From Balneolaceae bacterium (GTDB lineage: Bacteria > Bacteroidota > Rhodothermia > Balneolales > Balneolaceae), in assembly GCA_007118525.1 (NCBI GenBank), contig SKRK01000134.1, forward strand, positions 1 to 7,735: a stretch of 7,735 bases of DNA, read 5' to 3'. Positions within the stretch are counted from its first letter, which is position 1, and each line of letters starts with the position of its first letter. The translations under genes were made by a program, and so were the position numbers. Below are positions 1 to 6,736 of this stretch, one piece after another. The notes below the pieces were generated by a model. It ran no database searches. It saw only the letters and a program-made list of their open reading frames with translations, and was not told the origin of the DNA.

Positions 1-732
1 ATCACTGTAGATACTGCCCATGGGCACTCTGCCGGGGTGATTGCGATGGTTAAAGAGATCAAGTCGAAGTATAAAGATCTGAATGTGATTGGGGGCAATA
101 TTGCAACCCGTGCTGCAGCCGAAGCTCTTGTTGAGGCCGGTGCCGATGTTGTAAAAGTTGGAGTCGGGCCCGGTTCTATTTGTACCACACGTGTTGTAAC
201 CGGTGTTGGTGTACCTCAGCTCTCTGCGGTTATGGAGGTTGCGGAGTTTACAAGCAAAAATAATATTGGCCTGATTGCCGATGGAGGCATTAAACAGACC
301 GGTGATATTCCAAAAGCAATTGCCGGCGGTGCCGACGCTGTTATGATGGGATCAATGTTTGCAGGTGTGGATGAAAGCCCCGGTGAAACCATTATCTATG
401 AGTCGCGGAAGTATAAATCGTATCGGGGTATGGGCAGCATCAGCGCAATGGATAAAGGTTCGAAAGACCGTTATTTTCAGGATGTTGAAGACGATCTTAG
501 AAAATTGGTACCTGAAGGAATAGAAGGCCGTGTGCCCTATAAAGGATATTTGGGTGAAGTTGTTCACCAGATGGTGGGTGGGCTTAGAGCGGCAATGGGT
601 TACGTTGGTTCCCCTTCTATAAAAGAACTTAAGGAAGCTGAGTTTGTTCAGATCTCTGCTGCAAGTTACAGGGAGAGTCATCCACATTCGGTGCAGATTA
701 CCAAAGAGGCACCAAACTACTCTGTTTCTTAA
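1..732 (+). CDS. guaB: IMP dehydrogenase, C-terminal half (5' end outside window)
   Basis: IMP dehydrogenase oxidises IMP to XMP with NAD+, the committed step of guanine nucleotide synthesis in the cytosol. The frame is open from base 1 and gives 243 residues, about half the usual length of roughly 490, so the start and probably the CBS domain pair lie upstream. Visible family signatures, in order, are DTAHGHSAG near the left edge, the active-site loop GPGSICTTR with the nucleophilic Cys codon at 181-183, the phosphate-binding segments DGGIK and MMGSMFAG, then YRGMGS, and the mobile flap Arg-Tyr pair (codons 469-474) followed by PEGIEGRV. The active site therefore looks intact. A GTG at 37 lies in frame but is internal, since the conserved motif begins before it. 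The gene ends in TAA, 67 bp before the next gene, and may be a separate transcription unit. Confidence 0.97.
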   Translation: MTVDTAHGHSAGVIAMVKEIKSKYKDLNVIGGNIATRAAAEALVEAGADVVKVGVGPGSICTTRVVTGVGVPQLSAVMEVAEFTSKNNIGLIADGGIKQTGDIPKAIAGGADAVMMGSMFAGVDESPGETIIYESRKYKSYRGMGSISAMDKGSKDRYFQDVEDDLRKLVPEGIEGRVPYKGYLGEVVHQMVGGLRAAMGYVGSPSIKELKEAEFVQISAASYRESHPHSVQITKEAPNYSVS

Positions 733-747
733 TTGTTACAGTAACAA
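733..747. promoter_or_regulatory. Perfect inverted repeat just after guaB
   Basis: TTGTTAC at 733-739 and GTAACAA at 741-747 form a perfect 7-bp dyad around a single A. A one-base centre is too tight for a full RNA hairpin, so a protein-binding site is a reasonable reading. A further GTAAC at 757-761 lets GTTACA (735-740) pair instead with TGTAAC (756-761), followed by a T-rich run, which could act as a weak guaB terminator. The dyad is seen in the sequence; either role is inference. Confidence 0.35.
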
Positions 748-774
748 ACCCTGCATGTAACTCTCTTTTATATA

Positions 775-786
775 TGAATCGATTCA
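775..786. promoter_or_regulatory. Perfect 12-bp palindrome upstream of the M23 peptidase gene
   Basis: TGAATCGATTCA is a perfect 12-bp palindrome that ends 13 bases before the peptidase ATG. It lies in the only gap before the long gene run that ends with atpG, so any promoter for that run could be here. It may be an operator or chance; no clear -33/-7 promoter pair of the Bacteroidota type could be placed beside it. Confidence 0.3.
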
Positions 787-799
787 ATTTGAGTTAATT

Positions 800-1654
800 A
801 TGTGGGATTTCATTAAAAAAATATTCTCTGAGCGTGACGGCGACGTTACGGTTGTAGTACTTGATGAACATAACCCGGATGGTTCAAGCTCCTTCAAACT
901 GCGCTCTATCGACATTATTAAAATAGGGCTTCTGGTTGTACTGATATCAGTTATAATCACAATTGTGATGTTTTTTGCTACACCCTTAGGTTCACTATAT
1001 CAGCATCAGCAGGATCTATCGCTGCGCAACAACGTTCTGGAAATTAGCGAGCGCGTTGCATCGCTGCAAGATTCGCTTGCCTCCAGGGATATGCAGCTGC
1101 AGGATATGAGAGAAGTGTTGCGAACATCGCGTGATACAGTGTTTAATGTGCAGTACCGGGCCGATTTTACCGATAATGGCAGTCAGGGTAGCATAGGCCG
1201 TGCAGGCAGCTCACCAGCTATTAATGCTTATGAAATGCTTTCTCAAAATGAGATTATCCTTTCAGGCAGAATGGGCACTATACCGGATTTCCCTGCAAAT
1301 TATCCGATTTCAGGAACACTGACCCAGGAATATTCGTCTGAAAAAGGTCACTATGGAATAGACATCGCTGCCCGTCCAGGAACAGAGTTCAGGGCGCTGG
1401 CTGATGGAACGGTAGTGAATTCGGGTTGGAGAATTAACTATGGTTATGTTATTTACCTGCAGCATGCCGATGGAATTATGAGTGTTTACAAACACGGTGC
1501 AAAAATTACGAAACAAAAGGGCGACTTTATTTTAAAAGGAGATATTTTGGGAAAGATAGGTGACAGGGGCGTTCTAAGTTCAGGTTCACATCTGCATCTT
1601 GAAATATGGAGAAACGGTGTACCTCAGAACCCGAAAATGTATTTAATTAACTAA
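800..1654 (+). CDS. M23 (LytM-type) peptidoglycan metallopeptidase, membrane-anchored
   Basis: This is a probable zinc endopeptidase that cuts peptide cross-links in peptidoglycan. The 284-residue protein has a short cytoplasmic N-terminus (about 1-41), one hydrophobic membrane segment (about 42-60), a periplasmic region of about 68-112 that looks coiled-coil, a linker, and a LytM domain (about 168-282). The zinc and catalytic residues are present: His184 and Asp188 in HYGID, His232 in VYKHG, and His264 and His266 in SHLHLE, so it should be active rather than a degenerate activator. The ATG at 800 has an AT-rich leader without a convincing Shine-Dalgarno. The next gene, 11 bp on, encodes a bactofilin. 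Pairs of M23 peptidase and bactofilin are known in cell-shape systems such as Helicobacter Csd1/CcmA, so a role in local wall remodelling is likely. The substrate bond is not shown by the sequence. Confidence 0.93.
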   Translation: MWDFIKKIFSERDGDVTVVVLDEHNPDGSSSFKLRSIDIIKIGLLVVLISVIITIVMFFATPLGSLYQHQQDLSLRNNVLEISERVASLQDSLASRDMQLQDMREVLRTSRDTVFNVQYRADFTDNGSQGSIGRAGSSPAINAYEMLSQNEIILSGRMGTIPDFPANYPISGTLTQEYSSEKGHYGIDIAARPGTEFRALADGTVVNSGWRINYGYVIYLQHADGIMSVYKHGAKITKQKGDFILKGDILGKIGDRGVLSSGSHLHLEIWRNGVPQNPKMYLIN

Positions 1655-1665
1655 TTTCAATTATT

Positions 1666-2103
1666 ATGTTTAACAACAAAACCGCAAAAAAAGTGAATGG
1701 ATCAAGTTCAGCACAATCACCCTCGCTAAATATGATTAGTGAAGGAACCAATTTAAAAGGAACTCTTAACTCTGAAAACGATATTCGTATTGCCGGAAAA
1801 ATTGAAGGCGAAGCAATTTCAAAAGGGAAATTAATCATTACATCAACCGGTGTTGTGAAGGGTGATGCGCGGATAACAGACGCCGATATTGCCGGAAAAA
1901 TTGAGGGTAATTTGCGTGTATCAGGCAAACTGAATCTTCGCCAAACTGCAATCATTAATGGCGACATTTATACCAAAACACTTGTCGTAGAAGAGGGTGC
2001 CCAGATAAATGGTTCCTGCCACATGGGTGTTGAGGTGACAGCCAAAGTGAATGAAGCGGAGAATAAGGTATCTGCCAAATTTAAAACACAAGAAGGCAAG
2101 TAA
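1666..2103 (+). CDS. Bactofilin (polymer-forming cytoskeletal protein)
   Basis: Bactofilins are small right-handed beta-helix proteins that polymerise without nucleotides and scaffold wall enzymes at the inner membrane. This 145-residue protein has a short polar N-terminal tail (about 1-25), a bactofilin core (about 26-120) of repeating rungs rich in Ile, Val, Gly and Asn, and a charged, Lys/Glu-rich tail. Typical signatures are GTNLKGTL near residue 30, IAGKIEG twice (42-48 and 75-81) and the rung segments INGDI and INGSC. The length is usual for the family. The gene sits 11 bp after the M23 peptidase and 2 bp before the AtpZ-like gene, which suggests co-transcription with both. Its direct partner is probably the peptidase; any link to ATP synthase beyond shared transcription is unproven. 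Confidence 0.94.
   Translation: MFNNKTAKKVNGSSSAQSPSLNMISEGTNLKGTLNSENDIRIAGKIEGEAISKGKLIITSTGVVKGDARITDADIAGKIEGNLRVSGKLNLRQTAIINGDIYTKTLVVEEGAQINGSCHMGVEVTAKVNEAENKVSAKFKTQEGK
1788..1805 (+). repeat. 18-bp direct repeat inside the bactofilin gene, copy 1
   Basis: This 18-base sequence (TATTGCCGG followed by AAAAATTGA) recurs identically at 1887-1904, exactly 99 bp (33 codons) away and in the same frame. Both copies encode the core of IAGKIEG. The spacing fits about two turns of the beta-helix, so it reflects internal rung duplication rather than a mobile element. Confidence 0.8.
1887..1904 (+). repeat. 18-bp direct repeat inside the bactofilin gene, copy 2
   Basis: This is the second identical copy of the sequence at 1788-1805. 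The surrounding codons have diverged, so either the duplication is old and this short core is kept by selection on the protein, or the match arose from using the same codons for a conserved heptapeptide. Confidence 0.8.
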
Positions 2104-2105
2104 AT

Positions 2106-2321
2106 TTGCTAAAAGACAAAGAGCTGAAAAAGTATCTTGAGTATCTCACTTTGGGTTCCGAGATAGCATTTACGATTGGTGCACCCATTCTGATTGGTTT
2201 CTGGATCGATTCAAAATATGATACAAGTCCCTGGTTTATCCTGGGCGGTGTATTGATGGCTATGCTTATGCTGGTAGTAATGCTGATAAGGTTAAACCGG
2301 AAGTTAAACAAATCAGAGTGA
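2106..2321 (+). CDS. atpZ: AtpZ/AtpI-family small membrane protein, TTG start
   Basis: This 71-residue protein has a charged N-terminus, two hydrophobic segments (about 13-34 and 42-62) and a basic C-terminal tail. The stretch GFWIDSKYDTSPWF between the helices is typical of the AtpZ family, which precedes atpB in many F-type ATP synthase operons and has been linked to assembly of the complex or to ion supply. The start is TTG at 2106: an in-frame TAA at 2082-2084 rules out a longer form, there is no ATG or GTG between that stop and 2106, and the next in-frame ATG is deep in the second helix. AAGG at 2093-2096, inside the end of the bactofilin gene, could serve as a ribosome site nine bases upstream. 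With only 2 bp after the bactofilin stop, translation may be coupled. The family is fairly sure, the exact role is not. Confidence 0.85.
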   Translation: MLKDKELKKYLEYLTLGSEIAFTIGAPILIGFWIDSKYDTSPWFILGGVLMAMLMLVVMLIRLNRKLNKSE

Positions 2322-2325
2322 AAAG

Positions 2326-2706
2326 ATGTCTAACCCTTTCCAGTCAAAAATAGCTATAGCTTTAATCAGTTTTGCGGCACTATTTTTTGTGGTCTTTTTG
2401 CTGTTACCGTCTCACGCATCGTCCGGTTGGGCAGCGGGATATCTTTTGGGGTTTCTCGCAGTGGTACTTCACTATGTAATGGCTCTTTTAACAAAGAAGA
2501 TTAGCGAACAGTACATCATGCGGTATTACTTTGTGGGTCTTTTTGTTCGTTTCTTGATTGTATTGGGCTTATTTTTGTTATTAATAACTTCCGGAAAATT
2601 TGATCATTTAAGCTTTACTGTTAGCTTCTTAATTTCTTATATTTTCCATTCTAAAATCGATATGATCATACTGAACGAAAAACTAACCAACCAGTCGGTT
2701 AAATAA
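2326..2706 (+). CDS. AtpI-like four-helix membrane protein of the ATP synthase operon
   Basis: The protein has 126 residues and four hydrophobic segments (about 9-27, 36-55, 67-87 and 95-107) with a short polar C-terminal tail. Size, helix number and position between an AtpZ-like gene and atpB match ATP synthase subunit I (AtpI), which in other bacteria assists c-ring assembly. Residue-level similarity to known AtpI is weak by eye, so I leave the symbol blank. Polar or charged residues in or near the helices include His49, Arg66, Arg75, His108, Lys110 and Asp112. It starts 4 bp after the upstream stop and ends 9 bp before atpB. It is clearly an inner-membrane protein; a role in F1Fo biogenesis is inferred from context. 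Confidence 0.78.
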   Translation: MSNPFQSKIAIALISFAALFFVVFLLLPSHASSGWAAGYLLGFLAVVLHYVMALLTKKISEQYIMRYYFVGLFVRFLIVLGLFLLLITSGKFDHLSFTVSFLISYIFHSKIDMIILNEKLTNQSVK

Positions 2707-2715
2707 GCTGTTGTA

Positions 2716-3765
2716 ATGACCCAAATAGTGCGTCGCGTTGTTGTTGCTCTTCTATTTTTATTGGTGCTAAATCCTAACTTGCTGGCAGCAGATTCATCAG
2801 AGAATAATGAACCTGTAATCGACGTGATGGGAAAAGTGGTTGATCACGACTATTTTGAAATTTTCAACCAGAAAATTTATCTCCCGCGTATCTTTTTAGT
2901 TGAGGGCGGACTGCATGTCTACAGAAATACCCAGTCGGCAATCGAGTCAGGTGAATTTCAGATGGTAGATGGTACAATGATTCGTGCAGATGGGGCAACG
3001 GTTTCAATTGACTTCTCGATCACATCGCACCTTCTCTTTGTTTGGTTTGGTATGATATTGACGCTGTTAATCACATTTTGGGCTTCTTTCAAATACAAAA
3101 AGGGAGCCGGGGCTGACACTGAACCCAAGGGTACCGGTCAGAATCTGTTTGAAGTATTCTTTGTCTTTATCAGAGACGATATAGCTAAAGAGTATATAGC
3201 GGACAACAAACACACTAAGTTTGTCTCTTACCTTTTTTCTGTCTTCATGGCTATTTCGTTTATGAACCTGTTTGGGCTTTTACCCTGGGGCGCTTCAGCA
3301 ACCGCAGATTTGACAGTAACGGCAACGCTTGCGACAATTACATTTTTTGTTACACAGTTTAACGGCTCAAAAGATCACTGGGAGCATGTATTTATGTTTC
3401 CGGGTGTGCACCCGTTAATGAGAATTATTTTAACTCCGGTTGAAATACTGGGACTTTTCACAAAGCCTTTTGCGTTAGCTGTTCGTCTTTTTGCCAATAT
3501 GTTATCCGGAAAGATTATGATTGTCTGTATACTTGGATTGATCTTTATTTTTACCGAGATTTTCGGCCCAATGATTGGCGTGGGCTCTAGTATTATTTGG
3601 GTAGCACTAACGGCAGCACTCTACATTCTGAAAGCGTTTATCGGTTTACTACAGGCTTACATTTTTACACTGCTCTCTGCTGTATTTATCGGCATGGCAG
3701 TTGAAGAGCATCATCATCACGATCATGAATCATCTGTTGCAATGACCAAAGATGTTCAGATCTAA
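2716..3765 (+). CDS. atpB: F1Fo ATP synthase subunit a (Fo proton channel)
   Basis: Subunit a forms the two proton half-channels beside the c-ring in the inner membrane. At 349 residues it is well above E. coli's 271. The extra part is N-terminal: a signal-peptide-like segment (basic Arg6-Arg7, hydrophobic 8-18, small residues Ala24-Ala25) and about 70 polar residues before the first main helix (about 103-123). The essential channel Arg is Arg257 in LAVRLFANM (codon 3484-3486). Glu243, Asn261 and Gln313 match E. coli Glu196, Asn214 and Gln252. The positions matching E. coli Glu219 and His245 are both lysine here (Lys266, Lys306), which is unusual. The C-terminus carries a His-rich stretch, residues 331-338 (EHHHHDHE). 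The gene ends in tandem TAA stops, 35 bp before atpE. Confidence 0.97.
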   Translation: MTQIVRRVVVALLFLLVLNPNLLAADSSENNEPVIDVMGKVVDHDYFEIFNQKIYLPRIFLVEGGLHVYRNTQSAIESGEFQMVDGTMIRADGATVSIDFSITSHLLFVWFGMILTLLITFWASFKYKKGAGADTEPKGTGQNLFEVFFVFIRDDIAKEYIADNKHTKFVSYLFSVFMAISFMNLFGLLPWGASATADLTVTATLATITFFVTQFNGSKDHWEHVFMFPGVHPLMRIILTPVEILGLFTKPFALAVRLFANMLSGKIMIVCILGLIFIFTEIFGPMIGVGSSIIWVALTAALYILKAFIGLLQAYIFTLLSAVFIGMAVEEHHHHDHESSVAMTKDVQI

Positions 3766-3800
3766 TAATTACAAACACTAAAAAAACACAGGTAAATAAT

Positions 3801-4022
3801 ATGGTATATTTAGCAGCAGGCTTCGGAGCTGGAATTATCACAATAGGTGCCGCACTTGGTATCGGAATGATCGGTAAAAGTGCTGTTGAAAGTATTGCAC
3901 GACAACCGGAAGCATCAGGCGATATTCGTGGCGCGATGATTCTTACCGCAGCCTTCATTGAAGGTGTTGCTCTTTTCAGTGCTATCGTTTGTGCGCTACT
4001 CGCATTGCAAATCACAGTATAA
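3801..4022 (+). CDS. atpE: F1Fo ATP synthase subunit c (rotor ring)
   Basis: Subunit c is a two-helix hairpin; a ring of copies turns as protons pass through subunit a. The 73 residues are normal for the family. Helix 1 (about 4-26) is rich in Gly and Ala for tight ring packing, the polar loop is ARQPE (33-37), and helix 2 (about 45-70) carries the ion-binding carboxylate Glu54 in FIEGVALF. The residue after Glu54 is Gly, not the Ser/Thr of sodium-binding rings, and the helix-1 site where sodium rings have Gln is Ile21 here, so proton coupling is expected. The ATG at 3801 follows an A-rich leader. Expression above its neighbours would be expected from ring stoichiometry, but no special signal for that is evident. 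Confidence 0.97.
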   Translation: MVYLAAGFGAGIITIGAALGIGMIGKSAVESIARQPEASGDIRGAMILTAAFIEGVALFSAIVCALLALQITV

Positions 4023-4035
4023 TTAACAATCAGAA

Positions 4036-4551
4036 ATGATCTTTATAGCAAGCGGGGGAGGAATTCTCTCTTTCAATACCGGCTTTGCCTTTTGGGTAAT
4101 AGTCTCAATGATTCTGTTTCTTTATGTGATGGGCAAGTACGCCGTACCGCCTATCGTAAAAGCACTTGATCAAAGAGAAAGTCGTATTAAAGAGTCTTTA
4201 GAGTCTGCCGAAATTGCACTGGCGAAAGCTGAGCAAATTTCGAAAGACAATAAAAAGGCTCTGAAAGAGGCGGAGAACCAAGCCCAGAAGATTCGCAAGG
4301 AGGCACTTGAAGATGCCGAAATGTTGAGAACAGAAAAGATCGAAAAAGCCAAGCAGGATGCTGAAAAGATTCTGGTTAGCGCTCGTAATACCATTGAACA
4401 AGAAAAAAAGAAAGCTCTTGTTGAATTGCGTAACGAAGTAGCTGACCTGGCCATAAAATCAGCTACTTTGATTCTGAATTCAGAATTAGATCAGATAAAA
4501 AACAAAAAACTGGTTGATAATTTCATTAAAGATCTCTCAACGCATATTTAG
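4036..4551 (+). CDS. atpF: F1Fo ATP synthase subunit b (peripheral stalk)
   Basis: Subunit b dimerises to form the outer stalk that holds the F1 head still against the turning rotor. The 171-residue protein has one membrane helix near the N-terminus (about 13-33), the usual turn with Pro38-Pro39, then a long charged helix (about 45-150) rich in Ala, Lys and Glu that fits the right-handed coiled coil of the family, and a C-terminal part (about 140-171) expected to bind delta. Length is within the usual range. The gene lies 13 bp after atpE. It ends in TAG immediately followed by an in-frame TAA, and atpH starts 6 bp after the TAG. Only one b-type gene is visible, so a homodimer is likely. Confidence 0.96.
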   Translation: MIFIASGGGILSFNTGFAFWVIVSMILFLYVMGKYAVPPIVKALDQRESRIKESLESAEIALAKAEQISKDNKKALKEAENQAQKIRKEALEDAEMLRTEKIEKAKQDAEKILVSARNTIEQEKKKALVELRNEVADLAIKSATLILNSELDQIKNKKLVDNFIKDLSTHI

Positions 4552-4557
4552 TAATCT

Positions 4558-5100
4558 ATGGTAATTAAAGCTGCTCGTCGATACGCAAATGCAATGCTCA
4601 TTACAGCTATAGAGCAGAAAATCCTCGAAAAGATTAAAGATGATATGCTTTTGATTAAGCAAGCTATTTCAGATTCTTCTGAACTAAGCCTGTTTCTGAA
4701 AAGCCCCATCATAAAAAAAGAGGTGAAAAAATCGGCATTAGAGGCAATTTTTGAAGGAAAAATTGAAGAATTGACTTCAAATCTGATTACCATACTTTCT
4801 AATAAGGGCAGGGAAAATCTTCTCTATGGTATTACGCTAAGTTTCATTGAGCTCTACCACGAGCATAAAAACATAATAGAAGTTGATGTGAACTCAGCTT
4901 TTGAGTTAAAAAAAGATGAACTGGCCAGCCTGAAGAATAAATTGGAGGACGCTACAGGTAAATCCGTATTACTAAATGTAATTATTAATAAAGACCTGAT
5001 AGGCGGACTAACCGTTCGAATAGCTGATACCGTTATTGACGGTTCAGTAAAGCATAAATTAAATCAGCTTAAGATTAAATTCACGACTGCTGTAGAATAA
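4558..5100 (+). CDS. atpH: F1Fo ATP synthase subunit delta (OSCP-like)
   Basis: Delta sits on top of the F1 head and joins it to the b stalk. The 180 residues match the usual length of about 175-185. An N-terminal helical domain (about 1-105) opens with the expected RRYANAM segment, and the C-terminal domain carries the family signature IGGLTVRIADTVIDGSVK (148-165), including Gly149-Gly150, Arg154 and Asp161-Gly162-Ser163. Sequence between these motifs is divergent and Lys/Ile-rich, as is normal for this least conserved F1 subunit. It starts 6 bp after atpF and ends 16 bp before atpA. Confidence 0.95.
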   Translation: MVIKAARRYANAMLITAIEQKILEKIKDDMLLIKQAISDSSELSLFLKSPIIKKEVKKSALEAIFEGKIEELTSNLITILSNKGRENLLYGITLSFIELYHEHKNIIEVDVNSAFELKKDELASLKNKLEDATGKSVLLNVIINKDLIGGLTVRIADTVIDGSVKHKLNQLKIKFTTAVE

Positions 5101-5116
5101 AAATTTAGGATAAATA

Positions 5117-6733
5117 ATGAGTCAAGTCAGACCAGACGAAATATCGGCCATTTTACGAAAACAGCTTACAGGCTTTGATTCAGAAGCTGATGTCTATGAC
5201 ATGGGTACTGTTTTAGAAGTAGGTGATGGTATAGCCAGGATATATGGATTGGCAAAAGTCCAGGCCGGAGAATTGGTTGAATTGCCTGATTCACTGGATA
5301 GTGAAGGCAAGCCGGTTCGGGGCATGGTATTAAACCTCGAAGAGGATAATGTGGGTATCGTGCTTTTCGGATCATCTAACGTTGTTGAAGAGGGCCATAC
5401 TGTAAAAAGAACTAAAAGCATTGCCTCGCTTCAAGTGGGTGATGGAGTTTTGGGCAGGGTAATTGACCCGCTCGGGCGCCCCTTGGATGGTAAAGGCGAA
5501 ATAGCCGGTGAAACTATCGAATTACCCCTCGAGCGGAAGGCTCCCGGAGTAATCTACCGGCAGCCTGTAGGCGAGCCGCTACAAACAGGACTTAAAGCGA
5601 TCGATGCATTAATTCCGATTGGCAGGGGACAGCGTGAACTTATAATTGGTGACCGGCAAACCGGAAAAACAGCCGTAGCCATTGATACCATTATTAATCA
5701 GAAATATACTCAGGATTCAGAAAAGCCGGTTTTTTGTATATATGTTGCAGTTGGCCAGAAGGGATCAACCGTGGCAAATATCGTAAGTACTCTTAAAGAG
5801 TATGGAGCTATGGATTATACCGTTGTTGTATCTGCACCTGCCAGTAGCTCTGCACCGATGCGTTATATTGCGCCTTTTGCCGGTGCCGCCATTGGTGAGT
5901 ATTTTCGTGATACAGGCCGTCATGCCCTGGTTATTTATGATGATTTATCCAAACAGGCTGTAGCTTACCGTGAACTCTCACTTTTGCTGAGACGTCCACC
6001 GGGACGTGAAGCCTATCCGGGTGATGTATTTTATCTGCACAGTCGTCTTCTTGAGAGATCAGCGAAGATCATTGAGAATGATGAAGTTGCAAAAATGATG
6101 AATAATATTCCTGACGAGCTGGCTCCAAAGATGAAAGGTGGCGGATCATTAACTGCACTACCCGTGATTGAAACGCAGGCAGGTGATGTATCGGCTTATA
6201 TTCCGACGAACGTAATTTCAATTACTGATGGGCAGATCTTTTTGGATACCGACCTGTTCAACAGCGGTATCCGCCCTGCTATTGATGTTGGTATTTCGGT
6301 TTCACGTGTGGGTGGTTCTGCACAGGTGAAGTCGATGAAGAAGCTTTCAGGTACACTTAAACTAGATCTTGCACAATACCGCGAACTGGAAGCATTCTCG
6401 AAATTTGGCTCTGATCTTGATGCTGCAACCCAGCGTCAGCTAAAGCGGGGTGAACGAACTGTTGAATTGATGAAACAGGGAGAATATAAGCCGCTGCCTG
6501 TTGAGCAACAGATAGCCCTGCTTAAGGTGAACAATTCAGGCCTGTTTGATAATCTTCCTGTTACTGAAATTCAGGCTTTTGAGTCTATGTTTTTAGAGAC
6601 AGTTGGTGTGCGATATTCTAAAAAGATGGAATTTCTTGCTCAATCAGGACAGCTTGACGATACCTTTGGTGAAGAGCTTCTTTCTGTTGCAGAGAGTATT
6701 ATTGATCAACTTATTGCGGGAGAAGAGGCATAA
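5117..6733 (+). CDS. atpA: F1Fo ATP synthase subunit alpha
   Basis: Alpha alternates with beta in the F1 hexamer and holds the non-catalytic nucleotide sites. At 538 residues it is somewhat longer than E. coli's 513. Domains: an N-terminal beta-barrel (about 25-95), a central nucleotide-binding domain with Walker A GDRQTGKT (178-185) and Walker B ending in IYDD (Asp275-Asp276), and a C-terminal helical domain (about 400-538). Arg397 in SVSRVGG is the arginine finger that reaches into the neighbouring beta catalytic site. The N-terminal helix ([13 protein letters not shown]) is the expected delta-binding segment. The ATG at 5117 has AGGA at 5107-5110, six bases upstream, the clearest ribosome-site-like motif in the operon. 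All key residues are intact. Its catalytic partner atpD is not in the window. Confidence 0.98.
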   Translation: MSQVRPDEISAILRKQLTGFDSEADVYDMGTVLEVGDGIARIYGLAKVQAGELVELPDSLDSEGKPVRGMVLNLEEDNVGIVLFGSSNVVEEGHTVKRTKSIASLQVGDGVLGRVIDPLGRPLDGKGEIAGETIELPLERKAPGVIYRQPVGEPLQTGLKAIDALIPIGRGQRELIIGDRQTGKTAVAIDTIINQKYTQDSEKPVFCIYVAVGQKGSTVANIVSTLKEYGAMDYTVVVSAPASSSAPMRYIAPFAGAAIGEYFRDTGRHALVIYDDLSKQAVAYRELSLLLRRPPGREAYPGDVFYLHSRLLERSAKIIENDEVAKMMNNIPDELAPKMKGGGSLTALPVIETQAGDVSAYIPTNVISITDGQIFLDTDLFNSGIRPAIDVGISVSRVGGSAQVKSMKKLSGTLKLDLAQYRELEAFSKFGSDLDAATQRQLKRGERTVELMKQGEYKPLPVEQQIALLKVNNSGLFDNLPVTEIQAFESMFLETVGVRYSKKMEFLAQSGQLDDTFGEELLSVAESIIDQLIAGEEA

Positions 6734-6736
6734 AGA

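Noticed and set aside
37..39. GTG as a start for a short guaB product
   Set aside because: The frame is open to base 1 and encodes a conserved IMP dehydrogenase motif before this codon, so the gene is simply cut by the window edge.
352..687. Open frame of 111 codons on the - strand within guaB
   Set aside because: It lies wholly inside the conserved IMP dehydrogenase gene, has no recognisable domain, and is explained as the reverse shadow of that gene.
784..791. TCAATTTG as a Bacteroidota -7 promoter box (TAnnTTTG)
   Set aside because: It has a mismatch at a key base, no suitably spaced -33 box, and would place transcription start at about the ATG itself.
3712..3723. Run of four His codons in atpB as an engineered affinity tag
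   Set aside because: The run is short, mixed with Asp and Glu, followed by a natural tail, and set in an unmodified operon.
3686..4015. Open frame on the - strand across the atpB end and atpE
   Set aside because: It covers all but the ends of atpE, and its Ala/Ile/Pro-rich composition is what the reverse complement of a Gly/Ala-rich gene gives.
4170..4454. Two overlapping - strand open frames inside atpF (also 4198-4401)
   Set aside because: They mirror the Lys/Glu/Ala-rich coiled coil of subunit b; the Ser/Phe/Leu-rich products have no family features.
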